This document shows, one piece after another, positions 44,858-53,824 of a stretch of DNA of 64,000 nt. Positions within the stretch are counted from its first letter, which is position 1, and each line of letters starts with the position of its first letter. Position numbers and translations under genes: made by a program. The stretch comes from Lewinellaceae bacterium SD302 (GTDB taxonomy: Bacteria > Bacteroidota > Bacteroidia > Chitinophagales > Saprospiraceae): assembly GCA_002591745.1 (NCBI GenBank), contig PDLQ01000001.1:186001-250000 (forward strand), in the 5' to 3' direction. The notes under the pieces were generated by a model. It was not told the DNA's origin. It saw nothing but the letters and a program-made list of their open reading frames with translations, and made no database searches.

Positions 44858-47104
44858 ATGAAAAGCACCCTTGTAATTGCCCCGAGTACATTACTGATAT
44901 TACTGATTTTTCTGGTGTCCGGATCACTTTTCGCACAGAAATATATTCCCGCCGATCCGACCTTGCCCGACTGTGGTACACCACCTCCAACCAGCCAAGA
45001 ATACGATTACGCCCGTGACGTGATCGGTCAGATTGAACTCGACGAGAATGCCAATACTACCTACATTCCCATCCAGGTACACATCGTACGGCTGAATAAC
45101 GGAACGGGAGGGCCTACGCTGGAAACCCTCGCCCGTGGGCTGAGCAATCTGAATCATCACTATGCGGCTTCTGGCATACAATTCTTTTACCGCGATTTTC
45201 CAGAATACGTGAATAATACAGACTACTACAACTTCAATCAGTTCGACGATAACATTGACGGAAACGATACTGAAACGGAGTTGCGTTCGCTGACGCCACG
45301 CGCTTCTGATGCAGTGAACGTATATTTCTGCCAGAGCGTCATTACCAGTTCCGGAGGTGCGGCTTGCGGGTATGCTTATTATCCTTCCAGTTTCGAAAGT
45401 AGGAATACCATTGTGATGGATAATCAGTGTATGTCATCACCCAACGGTACCTATCCCCACGAATTCGGCCATTATTTTGATCTGTTCCATACCCATCAGG
45501 GCACCGAGTCTGGGCCCAATAATTTTAATGCCGAAAACGTAGCCCGTAGTGGCCCCAACGCCAATTGTAATACTGACGGAGATCAACTCTGTGATACTGA
45601 GGCGGACCCCCGCTACGACAGTGGGAATTTCAGCAATTGCTCCATACCCAATAATGAGTTCGATGCCTTTGGCGAATTATACGTGCATCCGGTGGAGAAT
45701 ATCATGTCCTATTATCCGGATGGCTGCGGTGGTTTGCTGACCGCTGACCAGTCCGCTCGCATCGCCCAAGGTGCTATTGAGCGAAGTAGCCAGTCTTCCT
45801 ATAGCCTGGATGCCCAACCGCAGCAGGTTAACGTGCCGACCAACCTGACGGCTGTCTTCAACGAAGCCGCCGGCCGGATCGAACTGAATTGGACGGATGC
45901 CGCCAACAACGAAATGGGCTATTACGTAGAGAAGTCCACCACCTCCGCTACCGCCGGATTCCTGGCCATGGAAAATGCCGGCGTTGGTGAGAACGTCACA
46001 GCTTTCAATGATTTTGCCTACCAGCCAAATACCAATTACTGGTACCGGGTGAGACCCGTAAACGGTGCCGGAGATCAGTTCAGTAACGTAGCTCCGGTGT
46101 CGATCGGCCTGGTTTATTGTGGCTTTTCGACCACTACCTGCGATGAATACATCGCTCAGGTAGAGATTGGTACAATTGATAATGCCTCAGAATGCTCTGC
46201 TCCGTCGGGTTATACCTATTTTTCGAACCAAAGTACGAATGTGGCTCCCGGCGGCAGCTACGCAATCCTGGTGGAAAACGGTAATCCGTACCCGGATAAC
46301 GAATGTGCCGTCTACGTAGACTGGAACGAGGATGGTGATTTCGAAGACAACGGCGAATTCTACGCTTTGAATGGTAGCCCCGGTGAAGGCCCGTATGATG
46401 GAATCATAACCGTTCCGGCAGGAATCACTGAAGGGATGCGCCGGATGCGAGTTGCTCTTTCCTGGAACACCGACCCGAACGAATGTGGCAGCTACAATTA
46501 CGGGGAGGCTGAGGACTACAACCTCATGGTTGGATCAGCTCTTCCGGTGCGGTGGTTGAGTTTTAATGGCCGGGCCCTTAAAGAAGGTAACGAATTGAGT
46601 TGGTCTACGGCCGCCGAATTTAACAACCTGAATTTTGAGCTCGAACGACTTGACCCCCGCACGAATGAATTCTGGTCAATCGGAAAAATTGAGGCCGCCG
46701 GTAATAATGCCCGAGGCACCAACGAATACGCTTTCATTGATGCCAAGCCGCTGGACGGAGTTAACACCTACCGACTACGGCAGAATGACCTCGACGGTAG
46801 CTTTGACTATTCCCGTATCTTGGTGGTAGATCGTGCAAAAGCGGGTAGTAATGTCAATGTTTATCCCAATCCTGTTTCCGGGGGGCAACTTAGGGTGACT
46901 ACTACACTGGCAGGTCTTTCCGTAAGCGAATTGAGCATTCATGATGCCCTGGGGCGCAATTTGCCCGTGATCTTTACTGCTGCGGGCGCAGACGGTGACT
47001 TTGCCGCAGATATAAGTGGTTACTTACCGGGTGTTTATTTCTTACGACTGCGGTCTAAAGTAGATGGAGAATCAATCAGTCGGCGTTTCGTGGTTGGTAA
47101 TTAG
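44858..47104 (+). CDS. Secreted M43 (pappalysin-like) zinc metalloprotease with GEVED and T9SS domains
   Basis: 748 aa from the ATG at 44858, which begins the signal peptide (ending GSLFAQ); an upstream start would add polar residues. The zinc site is HEFGHYFDLFH, with His201, Glu202, His205 and His211, followed by the Met-turn NIMSYYPDGCGG about 80 residues on. Beyond it are a fibronectin-type III domain (about 325-410), a GEVED domain (about 440-560, VDWNEDGDFEDNGEF and YGEAEDYNLMV) and a T9SS sorting domain (VYPNPVSGG). A secreted protease for extracellular proteins; its neighbour imports aromatic amino acids, perhaps from its products. Confidence 0.9.
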   Translation: MKSTLVIAPSTLLILLIFLVSGSLFAQKYIPADPTLPDCGTPPPTSQEYDYARDVIGQIELDENANTTYIPIQVHIVRLNNGTGGPTLETLARGLSNLNHHYAASGIQFFYRDFPEYVNNTDYYNFNQFDDNIDGNDTETELRSLTPRASDAVNVYFCQSVITSSGGAACGYAYYPSSFESRNTIVMDNQCMSSPNGTYPHEFGHYFDLFHTHQGTESGPNNFNAENVARSGPNANCNTDGDQLCDTEADPRYDSGNFSNCSIPNNEFDAFGELYVHPVENIMSYYPDGCGGLLTADQSARIAQGAIERSSQSSYSLDAQPQQVNVPTNLTAVFNEAAGRIELNWTDAANNEMGYYVEKSTTSATAGFLAMENAGVGENVTAFNDFAYQPNTNYWYRVRPVNGAGDQFSNVAPVSIGLVYCGFSTTTCDEYIAQVEIGTIDNASECSAPSGYTYFSNQSTNVAPGGSYAILVENGNPYPDNECAVYVDWNEDGDFEDNGEFYALNGSPGEGPYDGIITVPAGITEGMRRMRVALSWNTDPNECGSYNYGEAEDYNLMVGSALPVRWLSFNGRALKEGNELSWSTAAEFNNLNFELERLDPRTNEFWSIGKIEAAGNNARGTNEYAFIDAKPLDGVNTYRLRQNDLDGSFDYSRILVVDRAKAGSNVNVYPNPVSGGQLRVTTTLAGLSVSELSIHDALGRNLPVIFTAAGADGDFAADISGYLPGVYFLRLRSKVDGESISRRFVVGN

Positions 47105-47122
47105 TCTCTCATAACAAGTACT

Positions 47123-47130
47123 TACCTTCG
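47123..47130 (+). promoter_or_regulatory. TACCTTCG -7-like element four bases before an ATG
   Basis: One mismatch to TAnnTTTG, separated by CCCC from the ATG at 47135. Same arrangement as at 20438 and 39948. No TTG at the expected distance. Confidence 0.4.
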
Positions 47131-47134
47131 CCCC

Positions 47135-48343
47135 ATGCCGAAATTCTACGCCGCCCAGGTAGCCGCAGTGGCCGAAGCCCTGGAAATTATTTTCAACGAA
47201 GGTAAATACGCCGATCGCGTCATTGCTCAGGTCTTGAAAGCCGATAAGCGAAGGGGAAGTAAGGATCGGGCCTTCATCGCCGAGCAGACTTACGAAGTCG
47301 TCCGCCATTACCGTCGCCTCGCCGAGCTGGCCGGGGGTGAACCGAAAACCAGGAAGGATTGGTGGCGCCTCATCGGTATCAGAATGTTGTTGGACGGTGA
47401 GGAATTGCCAGCCTGGAAAGAATGGGAGGGTTTGGATGCCGTTCGGCTGCAAAAGGAGAATGCCGAGCTCGAAAAACAGCTTTGCTACTTTGCCAGCCTA
47501 CCAGACTGGCTGGATGAACTGGGGCGCCAGGAATTGGGAGATGAATGGGAGCCTACCGCGAAGGCACTCAACCAGCCCGCCGACGTTATCCTGAGGGCTA
47601 ACCGACTAAAAACGGACCCCGCTGCCCTGCAAATAGCGCTGCGGGAAGACGGTATTGAAACCGATTTGCTGAGCGCCGACGGACTGCGCGTCACCAAACG
47701 CAGGAATCTGTTTCGTACCCGTGCCTTTCGGGAAGGATTGTTCGAAGTTCAGGATTTCAGTAGTCAACAGGCCGCGCCGGCACTGGACGTAGCCCCTGGA
47801 ATGAGCGTGATTGATGCCTGCGCCGGAGCCGGAGGTAAAACGCTTCATTTGGCCGCGCTGATGGAGAATAAAGGACGGGTGATTTCACTGGATACCGAAG
47901 CGTGGAAGCTTAAAGAACTTAAAAAGCGGGCGGCTCGTAACGGGGTACAGAACGTAGAAACCAGAGCCATTGAGAGTAGTAAAACCATCAAGCGACTCTA
48001 TGGCAAAGCCGATCGCTTATTGCTGGACGTTCCTTGCTCAGGTCTGGGCGTATTGCGCCGTAATCCGGATGCCAAGTGGAAGTTATCACCGGAGTTCATC
48101 GAAAGATTGCGCGGCGTACAGCGGGAAATCTTGCAACGCTACCCAAAAATGGTGAAGCCGGGCGGTAAAATGGTTTACGCTACCTGTAGTGTACTACCCA
48201 GTGAGAACGACGCACAACTGGATCACTTTCTGAATAGTGAGGCGGGTGCGGATTGGACCTTGATCGACAAACAGACGTTCCTGCCGCAACGGGACGGGTT
48301 TGACGGATTCTTCGTTTCCCGACTAGAAAAAAGGCAGCCTTAA
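47135..48343 (+). CDS. RsmB/RsmF-like RNA (cytosine-5) methyltransferase
   Basis: 402 aa. An N-terminal NusB-like helical domain (about 1-110) precedes a Rossmann methyltransferase: VIDACAGAGGKTLHLAALM (SAM site), RLLLDVPCSGLGVLRRNP with Cys301 (motif IV) and VYATCSVLPSEN with Cys351 (motif VI), the usual nucleophile pair of RNA m5C enzymes. E. coli RsmB acts on C967 of 16S rRNA; the same target is likely but unproven. The final 21 bases overlap the convergent HAD-like gene. A dispersed TGCTACTTTG copy is inside the gene. Confidence 0.9.
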   Translation: MPKFYAAQVAAVAEALEIIFNEGKYADRVIAQVLKADKRRGSKDRAFIAEQTYEVVRHYRRLAELAGGEPKTRKDWWRLIGIRMLLDGEELPAWKEWEGLDAVRLQKENAELEKQLCYFASLPDWLDELGRQELGDEWEPTAKALNQPADVILRANRLKTDPAALQIALREDGIETDLLSADGLRVTKRRNLFRTRAFREGLFEVQDFSSQQAAPALDVAPGMSVIDACAGAGGKTLHLAALMENKGRVISLDTEAWKLKELKKRAARNGVQNVETRAIESSKTIKRLYGKADRLLLDVPCSGLGVLRRNPDAKWKLSPEFIERLRGVQREILQRYPKMVKPGGKMVYATCSVLPSENDAQLDHFLNSEAGADWTLIDKQTFLPQRDGFDGFFVSRLEKRQP

Positions 48344-48934
48344 CCGCAATTGCTGCATTCGACTGACACCCATCACCGGGGACCGGGAAACGATGGGCAA
48401 CGGCTCCTGCACAATCACGGTAGAGACGAGGTAGTCGGGTAGCCCCAGCACATTATCCAGCAATGTATGGTGGGGGTGATTTCCCAACTCACGGAAACTC
48501 GTGCTTCCGTAAGTGGCGCCGATGTTGAGTTTGACGCCGGCGGCCCAGCTCCAGTTGAGAAATTCGGCCGTATCGCCCAGCGTAACGAGGTGGCGGCCGC
48601 TGGCCAGTCCCAAATCATTGACCATCGCCTGAATTGGATTGCCGGATTCGGTCGGGTACCTGATATCCGTGATCAGTTCCTTTGGTCCGCTTTTCCAGCC
48701 CAGCCGCTCCATGATAAGCTCCGTATCCGATGGAGAGAGTTCGCTGTACAGTATCACCCTTACATCCCGTTTCATCAACCAGCGAAAAACGGATACTATG
48801 CCCGGCACGGCTTCTAATGAGGCGGTACGGATGTACCCACCCATGTCTTCCTGCAAATTCACGCAAGTGTCCAGCAAACGAAAGACGGCGATGTCCAGAT
48901 AGGTAGCGGTTTTTTGGGATTGCGGAAGCGGCAT
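48323..48934 (-). CDS. HAD-superfamily-like protein with altered active-site motifs
   Basis: 203 aa. The fold is HAD/phosphonatase-like: GIVSVFRWLMKRDVRVILYSELSP (motif II region), then LVTLGDTAEFLNWSWAAGVKLNIGATYG, close to the C-terminal part of phosphonoacetaldehyde hydrolase-like proteins. Motif I, normally DxDGT, reads IAVFRLLDTCVNL, with Arg at the nucleophile position, and motif IV is GDTAEFLNW without the second acid. Catalysis by the usual mechanism is doubtful unless the aspartate two residues later takes over. It converges on the RsmB-like gene with a 21-base overlap. Function unknown. Confidence 0.7.
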   Translation of the reverse strand: MPLPQSQKTATYLDIAVFRLLDTCVNLQEDMGGYIRTASLEAVPGIVSVFRWLMKRDVRVILYSELSPSDTELIMERLGWKSGPKELITDIRYPTESGNPIQAMVNDLGLASGRHLVTLGDTAEFLNWSWAAGVKLNIGATYGSTSFRELGNHPHHTLLDNVLGLPDYLVSTVIVQEPLPIVSRSPVMGVSRMQQLRLRLPFF

Positions 48935-49231
48935 TGCGTTTGATTGTTCGACGGATATGGATGGCTACGAACCGTAAGAGTTCAGTGCAGGATTTTGGAA
49001 GATTTACTGATGTTTCTGGTTAATGCTGTGCGGATAACGGACCCGCTTCATATTACTTCATTACAAATATGGGGAAGCCTAATGCGTTATACAAGCCCGT
49101 CTAGTAATGCTAATGCTAACTTGTTAGTGACTTAACAATGGTTTAATAATGAGGCGGTTTTGTCAAAATTATTGAACAATGCCGCTTGCCTGGGTATTTC
49201 GTAATATTACGCTACTAAACTACTGCACAAC
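48935..49231. other. 297-bp gap without recognisable genes
   Basis: An open frame of 63 codons starting at 48944 has no sensible composition or start context. The stretch around 49100-49125 contains a short direct repeat (TAATGCTAATGCTAAC). The last 100 bases are A+T-rich and probably hold the promoter of the hydrolase gene. Confidence 0.4.
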
Positions 49232-50032
49232 TTGCGCCAAATACTCCACCACGAAGTACATTTCATCGGTGACCACCTAGACTGGATGGTCTTCATTCAT
49301 GGTGCGGGCGGCAGCCTGGTCACCTGGAAGCATCAGGTCAAAGCTTTCAAGCCCTTTTTCAATCTGCTGTTGATCGATATGCGGGACCACGGCTATTCCA
49401 AGGACCTGGAGCCTCACTACAACTCCTATGATTTCGACATCGTTTGCGACGACATCATCAAAGTGGTCGACGAGGTAGGCGTTACTAAAGCCCACTTCCT
49501 CGCGCTGTCCTTGGGCAGTATTATTCTACAAAAGCTCAGCGACCGCCGTCCGGATATGATCACCTCTATGATCATGGCTGGCGGGGTATTTAAGGCCGAT
49601 TGGAAAATTCATCTTTTCGCCCATTCCGGCAAGTTTTTGAGTTACTTCTTACCATTTCGCTGGATCTACGATACCTTTATCATGATCGTACTTCCCCGGG
49701 CAAATCATAAACCCAGTCGCCGGCTGTATCGTCTGCAGAGCAAAAAGCTCACCGCCAAGGAATTTCTCAAATGGCTGGGCTTATACCGGGATTTGTTCAA
49801 GGTCGTACGTCGTTTCTACCGCCGCAAATTATCTACTTCCAGCCTCGTCGTCATGGGGGGGCAGGACCACGTTTTCCTCGACGCCGCCAAACGCTTTACC
49901 AGCAAACACGCCCACGCCGCGGAACTGGTCGTTATCGATGGAGTAGGCCACCTTTGCAACCTGGAAGCCACGGACGTTTTCAACCGGGCAGTACTGAGGT
50001 TTTTGAACGTGGCCACACCGACCGGCGCTTAG
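49232..50032 (+). CDS. Alpha/beta-hydrolase fold protein
   Basis: 266 aa from a TTG start; no ATG lies between the upstream stop and this codon. The fold signatures are FIHGAGGSLVTWKHQ (oxyanion region), LLIDMRDHGYS and the nucleophile elbow FLALSLGSII, with Ala in place of the usual first Gly; VVMGGQDHVF and GVGHLCNLE supply the expected acid and histidine. No signal peptide. Substrate unknown. The C-terminal end is followed by a 236-bp gap leading to the DUF1573 gene. Confidence 0.8.
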   Translation: MRQILHHEVHFIGDHLDWMVFIHGAGGSLVTWKHQVKAFKPFFNLLLIDMRDHGYSKDLEPHYNSYDFDIVCDDIIKVVDEVGVTKAHFLALSLGSIILQKLSDRRPDMITSMIMAGGVFKADWKIHLFAHSGKFLSYFLPFRWIYDTFIMIVLPRANHKPSRRLYRLQSKKLTAKEFLKWLGLYRDLFKVVRRFYRRKLSTSSLVVMGGQDHVFLDAAKRFTSKHAHAAELVVIDGVGHLCNLEATDVFNRAVLRFLNVATPTGA

Positions 50033-50198
50033 TGGATGCAGAACTGATTTTTTTTGGCTGACAAACCCGCCCGGCTAGGCGCCAGGTCGGATGGGGTAGC
50101 AGTGCTATTACGAGCTAAACGGGCTTAGCAGAGTTCTACATTCACAAGCTGTTAACACAAATTGGCGCTACGTTTACGTTTAGCTACTGTTTGCTGTT

Positions 50199-50206
50199 TA
50201 ACTTTG
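50199..50206 (+). promoter_or_regulatory. TAACTTTG -7 element for the DUF1573 gene
   Basis: TAACTTTG fits TAnnTTTG exactly, 62 bases before the ATG. A good TTG at the expected distance is not obvious. Strong codon bias in the gene fits high expression. Confidence 0.5.
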
Positions 50207-50268
50207 CCATTGTTAGCAGCCCACTAAGGGTTTGCGCCCAAAAAACTTAATCATTTAATCTTATCATC

Positions 50269-50775
50269 ATGTTCAAGCAATTCTCTTTTGCTATCCTGAC
50301 TTTGGCCCTGGCCGTAGTAATGACTTCCTGCCAAAGCGGTAGCACCCCCGCCCAGGACGAAGCTCGTGAAGCCGTAACTACTGCTCCGGCTCCAACCAAC
50401 GCTCAACCAGCTCCTACCGTAGCCGTTCCTCAGGGACCTACTACCGCTATGGAATTCAGTGAGTCTACCTTCGACTTCGGTACCGTAACCGAAGGTGAAG
50501 TAGTTAGCCACACTTTCTCTTTCACCAACACCGGTAGCGAGCCACTGATCATCAGTGACGCTAAAGGTTCTTGCGGTTGTACCGTTCCTTCCAAGCCGAC
50601 CGCTCCGATCGCCCCGGGTGAAGCCGGTGAAATCACCGTAAACTTCAACTCTAAGAACAAGAGTGGTGCTCGTAACCAGAAAGTAACCGTTACGGCTAAC
50701 ACCAACCCCGCTCAGACCTTCATCTACCTGACTGGTAACGTGGAGAAAGACCCAGCCGCCGCTACCCAGAAGTAA
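50269..50775 (+). CDS. DUF1573 lipoprotein
   Basis: 168 aa. Lipobox VMTSC, then an Ala/Pro/Thr-rich linker (about 20-60), then a DUF1573 immunoglobulin-like domain: STFDFGTVTEGEVVSHTFSFTNTG, SCGCTVPSKP and a terminal LTGNVEK. These small domains are frequent in Bacteroidota cell envelopes, function mostly unknown. Codon use is strongly biased (GGT, CGT, ACC, CTG, AAC), unlike the neighbours, which points to a highly expressed protein. A strong intrinsic terminator follows immediately. Confidence 0.9.
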   Translation: MFKQFSFAILTLALAVVMTSCQSGSTPAQDEAREAVTTAPAPTNAQPAPTVAVPQGPTTAMEFSESTFDFGTVTEGEVVSHTFSFTNTGSEPLIISDAKGSCGCTVPSKPTAPIAPGEAGEITVNFNSKNKSGARNQKVTVTANTNPAQTFIYLTGNVEKDPAAATQK

Positions 50776-50791
50776 GCAGCAGCTAATCAGT

Positions 50792-50829
50792 AAAAAAGCC
50801 TTTCCGCCGAGTGGTGGAAAGGCTTTTTT
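50792..50829. terminator. Bidirectional intrinsic terminator
   Basis: AAAGCCTTTCC and GGAAAGGCTTT form a stem around GCCGAGTGGT, flanked by an A-run on the left and a run of seven T on the right. It lies between the DUF1573 gene and the convergent lipoprotein gene, whose last codons overlap the T-run; it can end transcripts from both sides. Confidence 0.85.
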
Positions 50830-51521
50830 TATTCCAGGAGTGACCAGGTTTGGTTGGTAATGGGGTCGGTGAAAGCGATGATGCCACGTGTAAAAACGTA
50901 GTAAATGCCATTCTCCAAATTTCTCATTCTTACCGCATTTTCGTAGCTTATTCCATTAAAATCTATGCTTGGAAGTAGCTGTGTGAATCCAAAAACCGAA
51001 GCAAACTGATCAGCGTCACGCCGAAATAGTATCCCCGCAAAATCATTACCAAAAATCCGGTCTGTTGATATTAGAAGAACATCATAGATTTCTAGTTCTT
51101 GACGAATTCCTCCTTTGCCTAGTTGAGTAGAGGCAGTGATCTTAAAGTTGAGATCTAAGTCATCGCTGGTTAAAGTGATCGTATAAAAATGACGGTATAT
51201 TATAAATCCTATAGTGTCAATTGAAGTTGTCAGATAAGAATAGCCATCACTGTATGGTTGATAAATAGTGTCGATGATTTCACTACTTGAACGGTTTGAG
51301 ATATAAAATGAACTCATATCACCAAACTGGTTGATAAACGTAACCGTATCATCAGTTTCGTAGCCAAGTTTTAACAAGGCTATATCCGAAACCAGAGCTT
51401 CTGGTCCTTCTACGCAGCAATAGGTTGTTTCCTCATTATTATTCAACACAATAGCATCATCATCAACAACGCATCCGGTAAGTATTAGTAGCCATATCAA
51501 GTTCAGTTTCGCATAACTCAT
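50829..51521 (-). CDS. Putative lipoprotein, unknown function, A+T-rich
   Basis: 230 aa. The N-terminus YAKLNLIWLLILTGCVVDDD has a lipobox (ILTGC). No family recognised; alternating hydrophobic strands (YLTTSIDTIGFIIYRHFYTITL) suggest a beta protein. Base composition is clearly A+T-richer than the surroundings (a sample line is about 38% G+C versus about 53% in glpK). It is separated by only 1 bp from the upstream gene, with which it probably forms an operon of unknown role, possibly recently acquired. Confidence 0.7.
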   Translation of the reverse strand: MSYAKLNLIWLLILTGCVVDDDAIVLNNNEETTYCCVEGPEALVSDIALLKLGYETDDTVTFINQFGDMSSFYISNRSSSEIIDTIYQPYSDGYSYLTTSIDTIGFIIYRHFYTITLTSDDLDLNFKITASTQLGKGGIRQELEIYDVLLISTDRIFGNDFAGILFRRDADQFASVFGFTQLLPSIDFNGISYENAVRMRNLENGIYYVFTRGIIAFTDPITNQTWSLLE

Positions 51522-51522
51522 T

Positions 51523-52257
51523 TTAGAAAATTTTATAACCTAAACTACAACCAAGGCGGTGCTCCCCTCTGCCGGAATTTTCGATTCCAAGAGCTCCTAG
51601 AAATGAAAAATGAAATCGCTCGCTCAATTGCTGAATCCATGATAGTTCTAAAGCAGCTCTTGGGTTGGTGCCATTTTGAATTACCTCTTCTCCTACAGAT
51701 TCAATCGGGATATCGATATCCTGGAAAGTTTCTAAAAACTGATTGTAAATTCTAGTGGTACGTTGTAAATATTTGTAACGATAGCGGCCTTCAATAAGCT
51801 TCGAAACAAGTATATTGAATTGGAAAGTTGAACGCACATCCATTCGGTAGTTCAAACCTATTCCATACTGATAACGGGTCGACTCAATGTGGTAATTGCC
51901 TTCTTTAGTACCAACCAATTCAGATCTTTGGAACGGACTTGAATAGTCCCTTACCGTAGCGTAGCCAAAAAAGTCTTTAAAGATTATTTTTTCTGCATAA
52001 AATCGAAATGGAAAGACTACGCCGAATTTCGTATCACCTTGGTAAGAAATATCAATTCTACCCATAACTCCATAAACTGGATTTGCGACCAATCCCGGAT
52101 TACTGCTTCTATTACGATTAATGTATAGTGGCAAATGAGCCCCTGCTCCTATACGTAAATCAAAATTTTCAGGATGTAGCATCGCCTGCGCCGAAACCTG
52201 ATCCGAGGCAAGGCTCAACAAACAGAACAGGATTAGATAGCGTATATTCAAGAGCAT
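51523..52257 (-). CDS. Exported beta-rich protein, possible outer membrane beta-barrel
   Basis: 244 aa with a signal peptide ending VSAQ. The mature sequence alternates aromatic and polar residues (FGVVFPFRFYAEKI, YHIESTRYQYGIGLNYRM, FQFNILVSKLIEGRYRYKY) and ends in LGCSLGYKIF, as in small outer membrane barrels. No family recognised. Same A+T-rich composition as the downstream lipoprotein gene, 1 bp away, so the pair probably works together at the outer membrane. Confidence 0.65.
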   Translation of the reverse strand: MLLNIRYLILFCLLSLASDQVSAQAMLHPENFDLRIGAGAHLPLYINRNRSSNPGLVANPVYGVMGRIDISYQGDTKFGVVFPFRFYAEKIIFKDFFGYATVRDYSSPFQRSELVGTKEGNYHIESTRYQYGIGLNYRMDVRSTFQFNILVSKLIEGRYRYKYLQRTTRIYNQFLETFQDIDIPIESVGEEVIQNGTNPRAALELSWIQQLSERFHFSFLGALGIENSGRGEHRLGCSLGYKIF

Positions 52258-52304
52258 AGGTTTTAGAGCAAGACTAAATTTACAAAATCCTCCAAATTCC
52301 TTAT

Positions 52305-52841
52305 TTACTTACACCCGCAGTAACCCAATACCGGAAATTCCGTCAACTCTCCACTCCGCTTATCCGTTACCTTCACTTTACCGGAATACATATTGCGTTT
52401 TTCCCCGGCCGCACCTTCATCAGTCAAAGATGTCTGAACCTTGAAATCAGCATCTTCGTGAAGATAGCTGTCATAATTGCTGCCGGCCGGCGTAAGACTG
52501 GCACCCGGGGCTACTTGTACCCGTTGTTCATTAATACCAATGAATCCGGGACCGCCGTTTCCACGATTGAAAGCGAAGAAATAGTGCTCCTCGTCAATTG
52601 GTTGTCCATCAAGGTACAATGCGCAATAGCAATCTTTGATCTCCGCGGGATAGGCGGGCAAAAAGGCAGCTCTGAGGCTTTTCGATCCATATTTGTCGGC
52701 AGCTGGTTCGGCGTCCTGAGCCGGGGTAGAGGTTTCGGTGTTCAGGTCGTTTAGTCCCATGGCATCGGCATCGCTCATGCGATCCTGGCCGCAAGAGGTG
52801 AGTAGTAAAATCAGGGCCAGGTAAGCAATTGTTGGTTTCAT
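52305..52841 (-). CDS. Putative lipoprotein, unknown function
   Basis: 178 aa. Lipobox LLTSCGQD; then an acidic linker (to about residue 45) and a folded domain with KDCYCALYLDGQPIDEEHYFF, RGNGGPGFIGIN and a C-terminal YCGCK. Four cysteines in CYC and CGC pairs suggest disulfides or a metal site. No known family. Base composition is normal for the window, unlike the two genes just downstream. It is divergent from the prenyltransferase gene. Confidence 0.7.
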   Translation of the reverse strand: MKPTIAYLALILLLTSCGQDRMSDADAMGLNDLNTETSTPAQDAEPAADKYGSKSLRAAFLPAYPAEIKDCYCALYLDGQPIDEEHYFFAFNRGNGGPGFIGINEQRVQVAPGASLTPAGSNYDSYLHEDADFKVQTSLTDEGAAGEKRNMYSGKVKVTDKRSGELTEFPVLGYCGCK

Positions 52842-52912
52842 TCTTTTGATATTTGGGGTTAAAGATAACCTTCGTTGGCAATGCTTGTTAATCTTAAAAC
52901 CAAGTCTTTCAT

Positions 52913-53800
52913 ATGGCCCGTGCCGTCTCCCGCAACATCGGTAATTTTCTATCGCTGATCAAGTTCAGCCATACCATTTTTGCACTGCCTTTTGCTTTAT
53001 TGGGTTTCTTTCTGGCGACCCAGGACAGTGGCGAATCGCTACAATGGACAACGCTGATTTACGTTTTGCTATGCATGGTCTTTGCTCGTTCGGCGGCGAT
53101 GGCTTTTAATCGCTACGTCGACCGGGACATCGACGGAGACAACCCCCGGACAGCCGTCCGAGAAATCCCCGCCGGGGTGGTTAGTCGCCGTTCAGCCCGT
53201 TGGTTTATCCTGTTCAATTGTGTCGCTTTCGTAGCTTGTGCCTGGCTAATTAATCCGCTTTGCTTTTATTTGTCGCCGGTAGCTCTGGCAGTCGTTTTAG
53301 GCTACAGTTATACCAAGCGCTTTACCTATTTCTGTCACTTTGTACTCGGAGCCGGACTGGCCCTGGCACCAGTCGGCGCTTATCTGGCGGTTACTGCCCA
53401 GTGGGCATTTTTACCGATTCTATACGGTTTTATCGTCCTCTTCTGGGTAGCGGGTTTCGATATTATCTATGCGCTTCAGGACGAAGATTTTGATCGTGAT
53501 CATCGGCTCAACTCCATCCCCGTACGGCTGGGCAGGGTAGGAGCCTTACAGTTGAGCCGTCTACTGCATATTAGCTGCGGTTTACTAATCGCTTTTGCCG
53601 TCTATTGGCAGTGGCAAAATTATCCGGAAAGTGGGTTGCTGACACTGTTGGCCGGGCTTGCCTTTATCGGCTTATTGATTTATCAGCACCGCCTGGTCGG
53701 TCCTACCGACCTAAGCAAAGTGAATCTCGCCTTCTTTACCACGAATGGAGTCGCCAGCCTGGTATTTGGATTAACGTGTATCCTGGACTTTTACTGGTAG
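52913..53800 (+). CDS. UbiA-family prenyltransferase, probable MqnP of the futalosine pathway
   Basis: 295 aa with eight or nine membrane helices. Both aspartate motifs of the UbiA superfamily are present: NRYVDRDID (about residue 65) and YALQDEDFDRDHRLNSIP (about 188). UbiA-type enzymes attach a polyprenyl chain to an aromatic ring. Because the organism has mqnD, the 1,4-dihydroxy-6-naphthoate product of that pathway is the likely acceptor, making this the MqnP-type enzyme; a 4-hydroxybenzoate substrate is the alternative. The short N-terminal LIKFSHTIFALPFAL is typical of this subgroup. Confidence 0.87.
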   Translation: MARAVSRNIGNFLSLIKFSHTIFALPFALLGFFLATQDSGESLQWTTLIYVLLCMVFARSAAMAFNRYVDRDIDGDNPRTAVREIPAGVVSRRSARWFILFNCVAFVACAWLINPLCFYLSPVALAVVLGYSYTKRFTYFCHFVLGAGLALAPVGAYLAVTAQWAFLPILYGFIVLFWVAGFDIIYALQDEDFDRDHRLNSIPVRLGRVGALQLSRLLHISCGLLIAFAVYWQWQNYPESGLLTLLAGLAFIGLLIYQHRLVGPTDLSKVNLAFFTTNGVASLVFGLTCILDFYW

Positions 53801-53824
53801 AAGATCATAACTCCAGGGTTCCGC

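Noticed and set aside
45458-45490. HEFGHYFDLFH with Asp where M43 proteases usually have Gly
   Set aside because: This variant is, to my knowledge, common in M43-like proteins of Bacteroidota; all zinc ligands are intact.
48944-49135. A 63-codon plus-strand frame in the 297-bp gap
   Set aside because: No promoter or sensible composition; probably chance.
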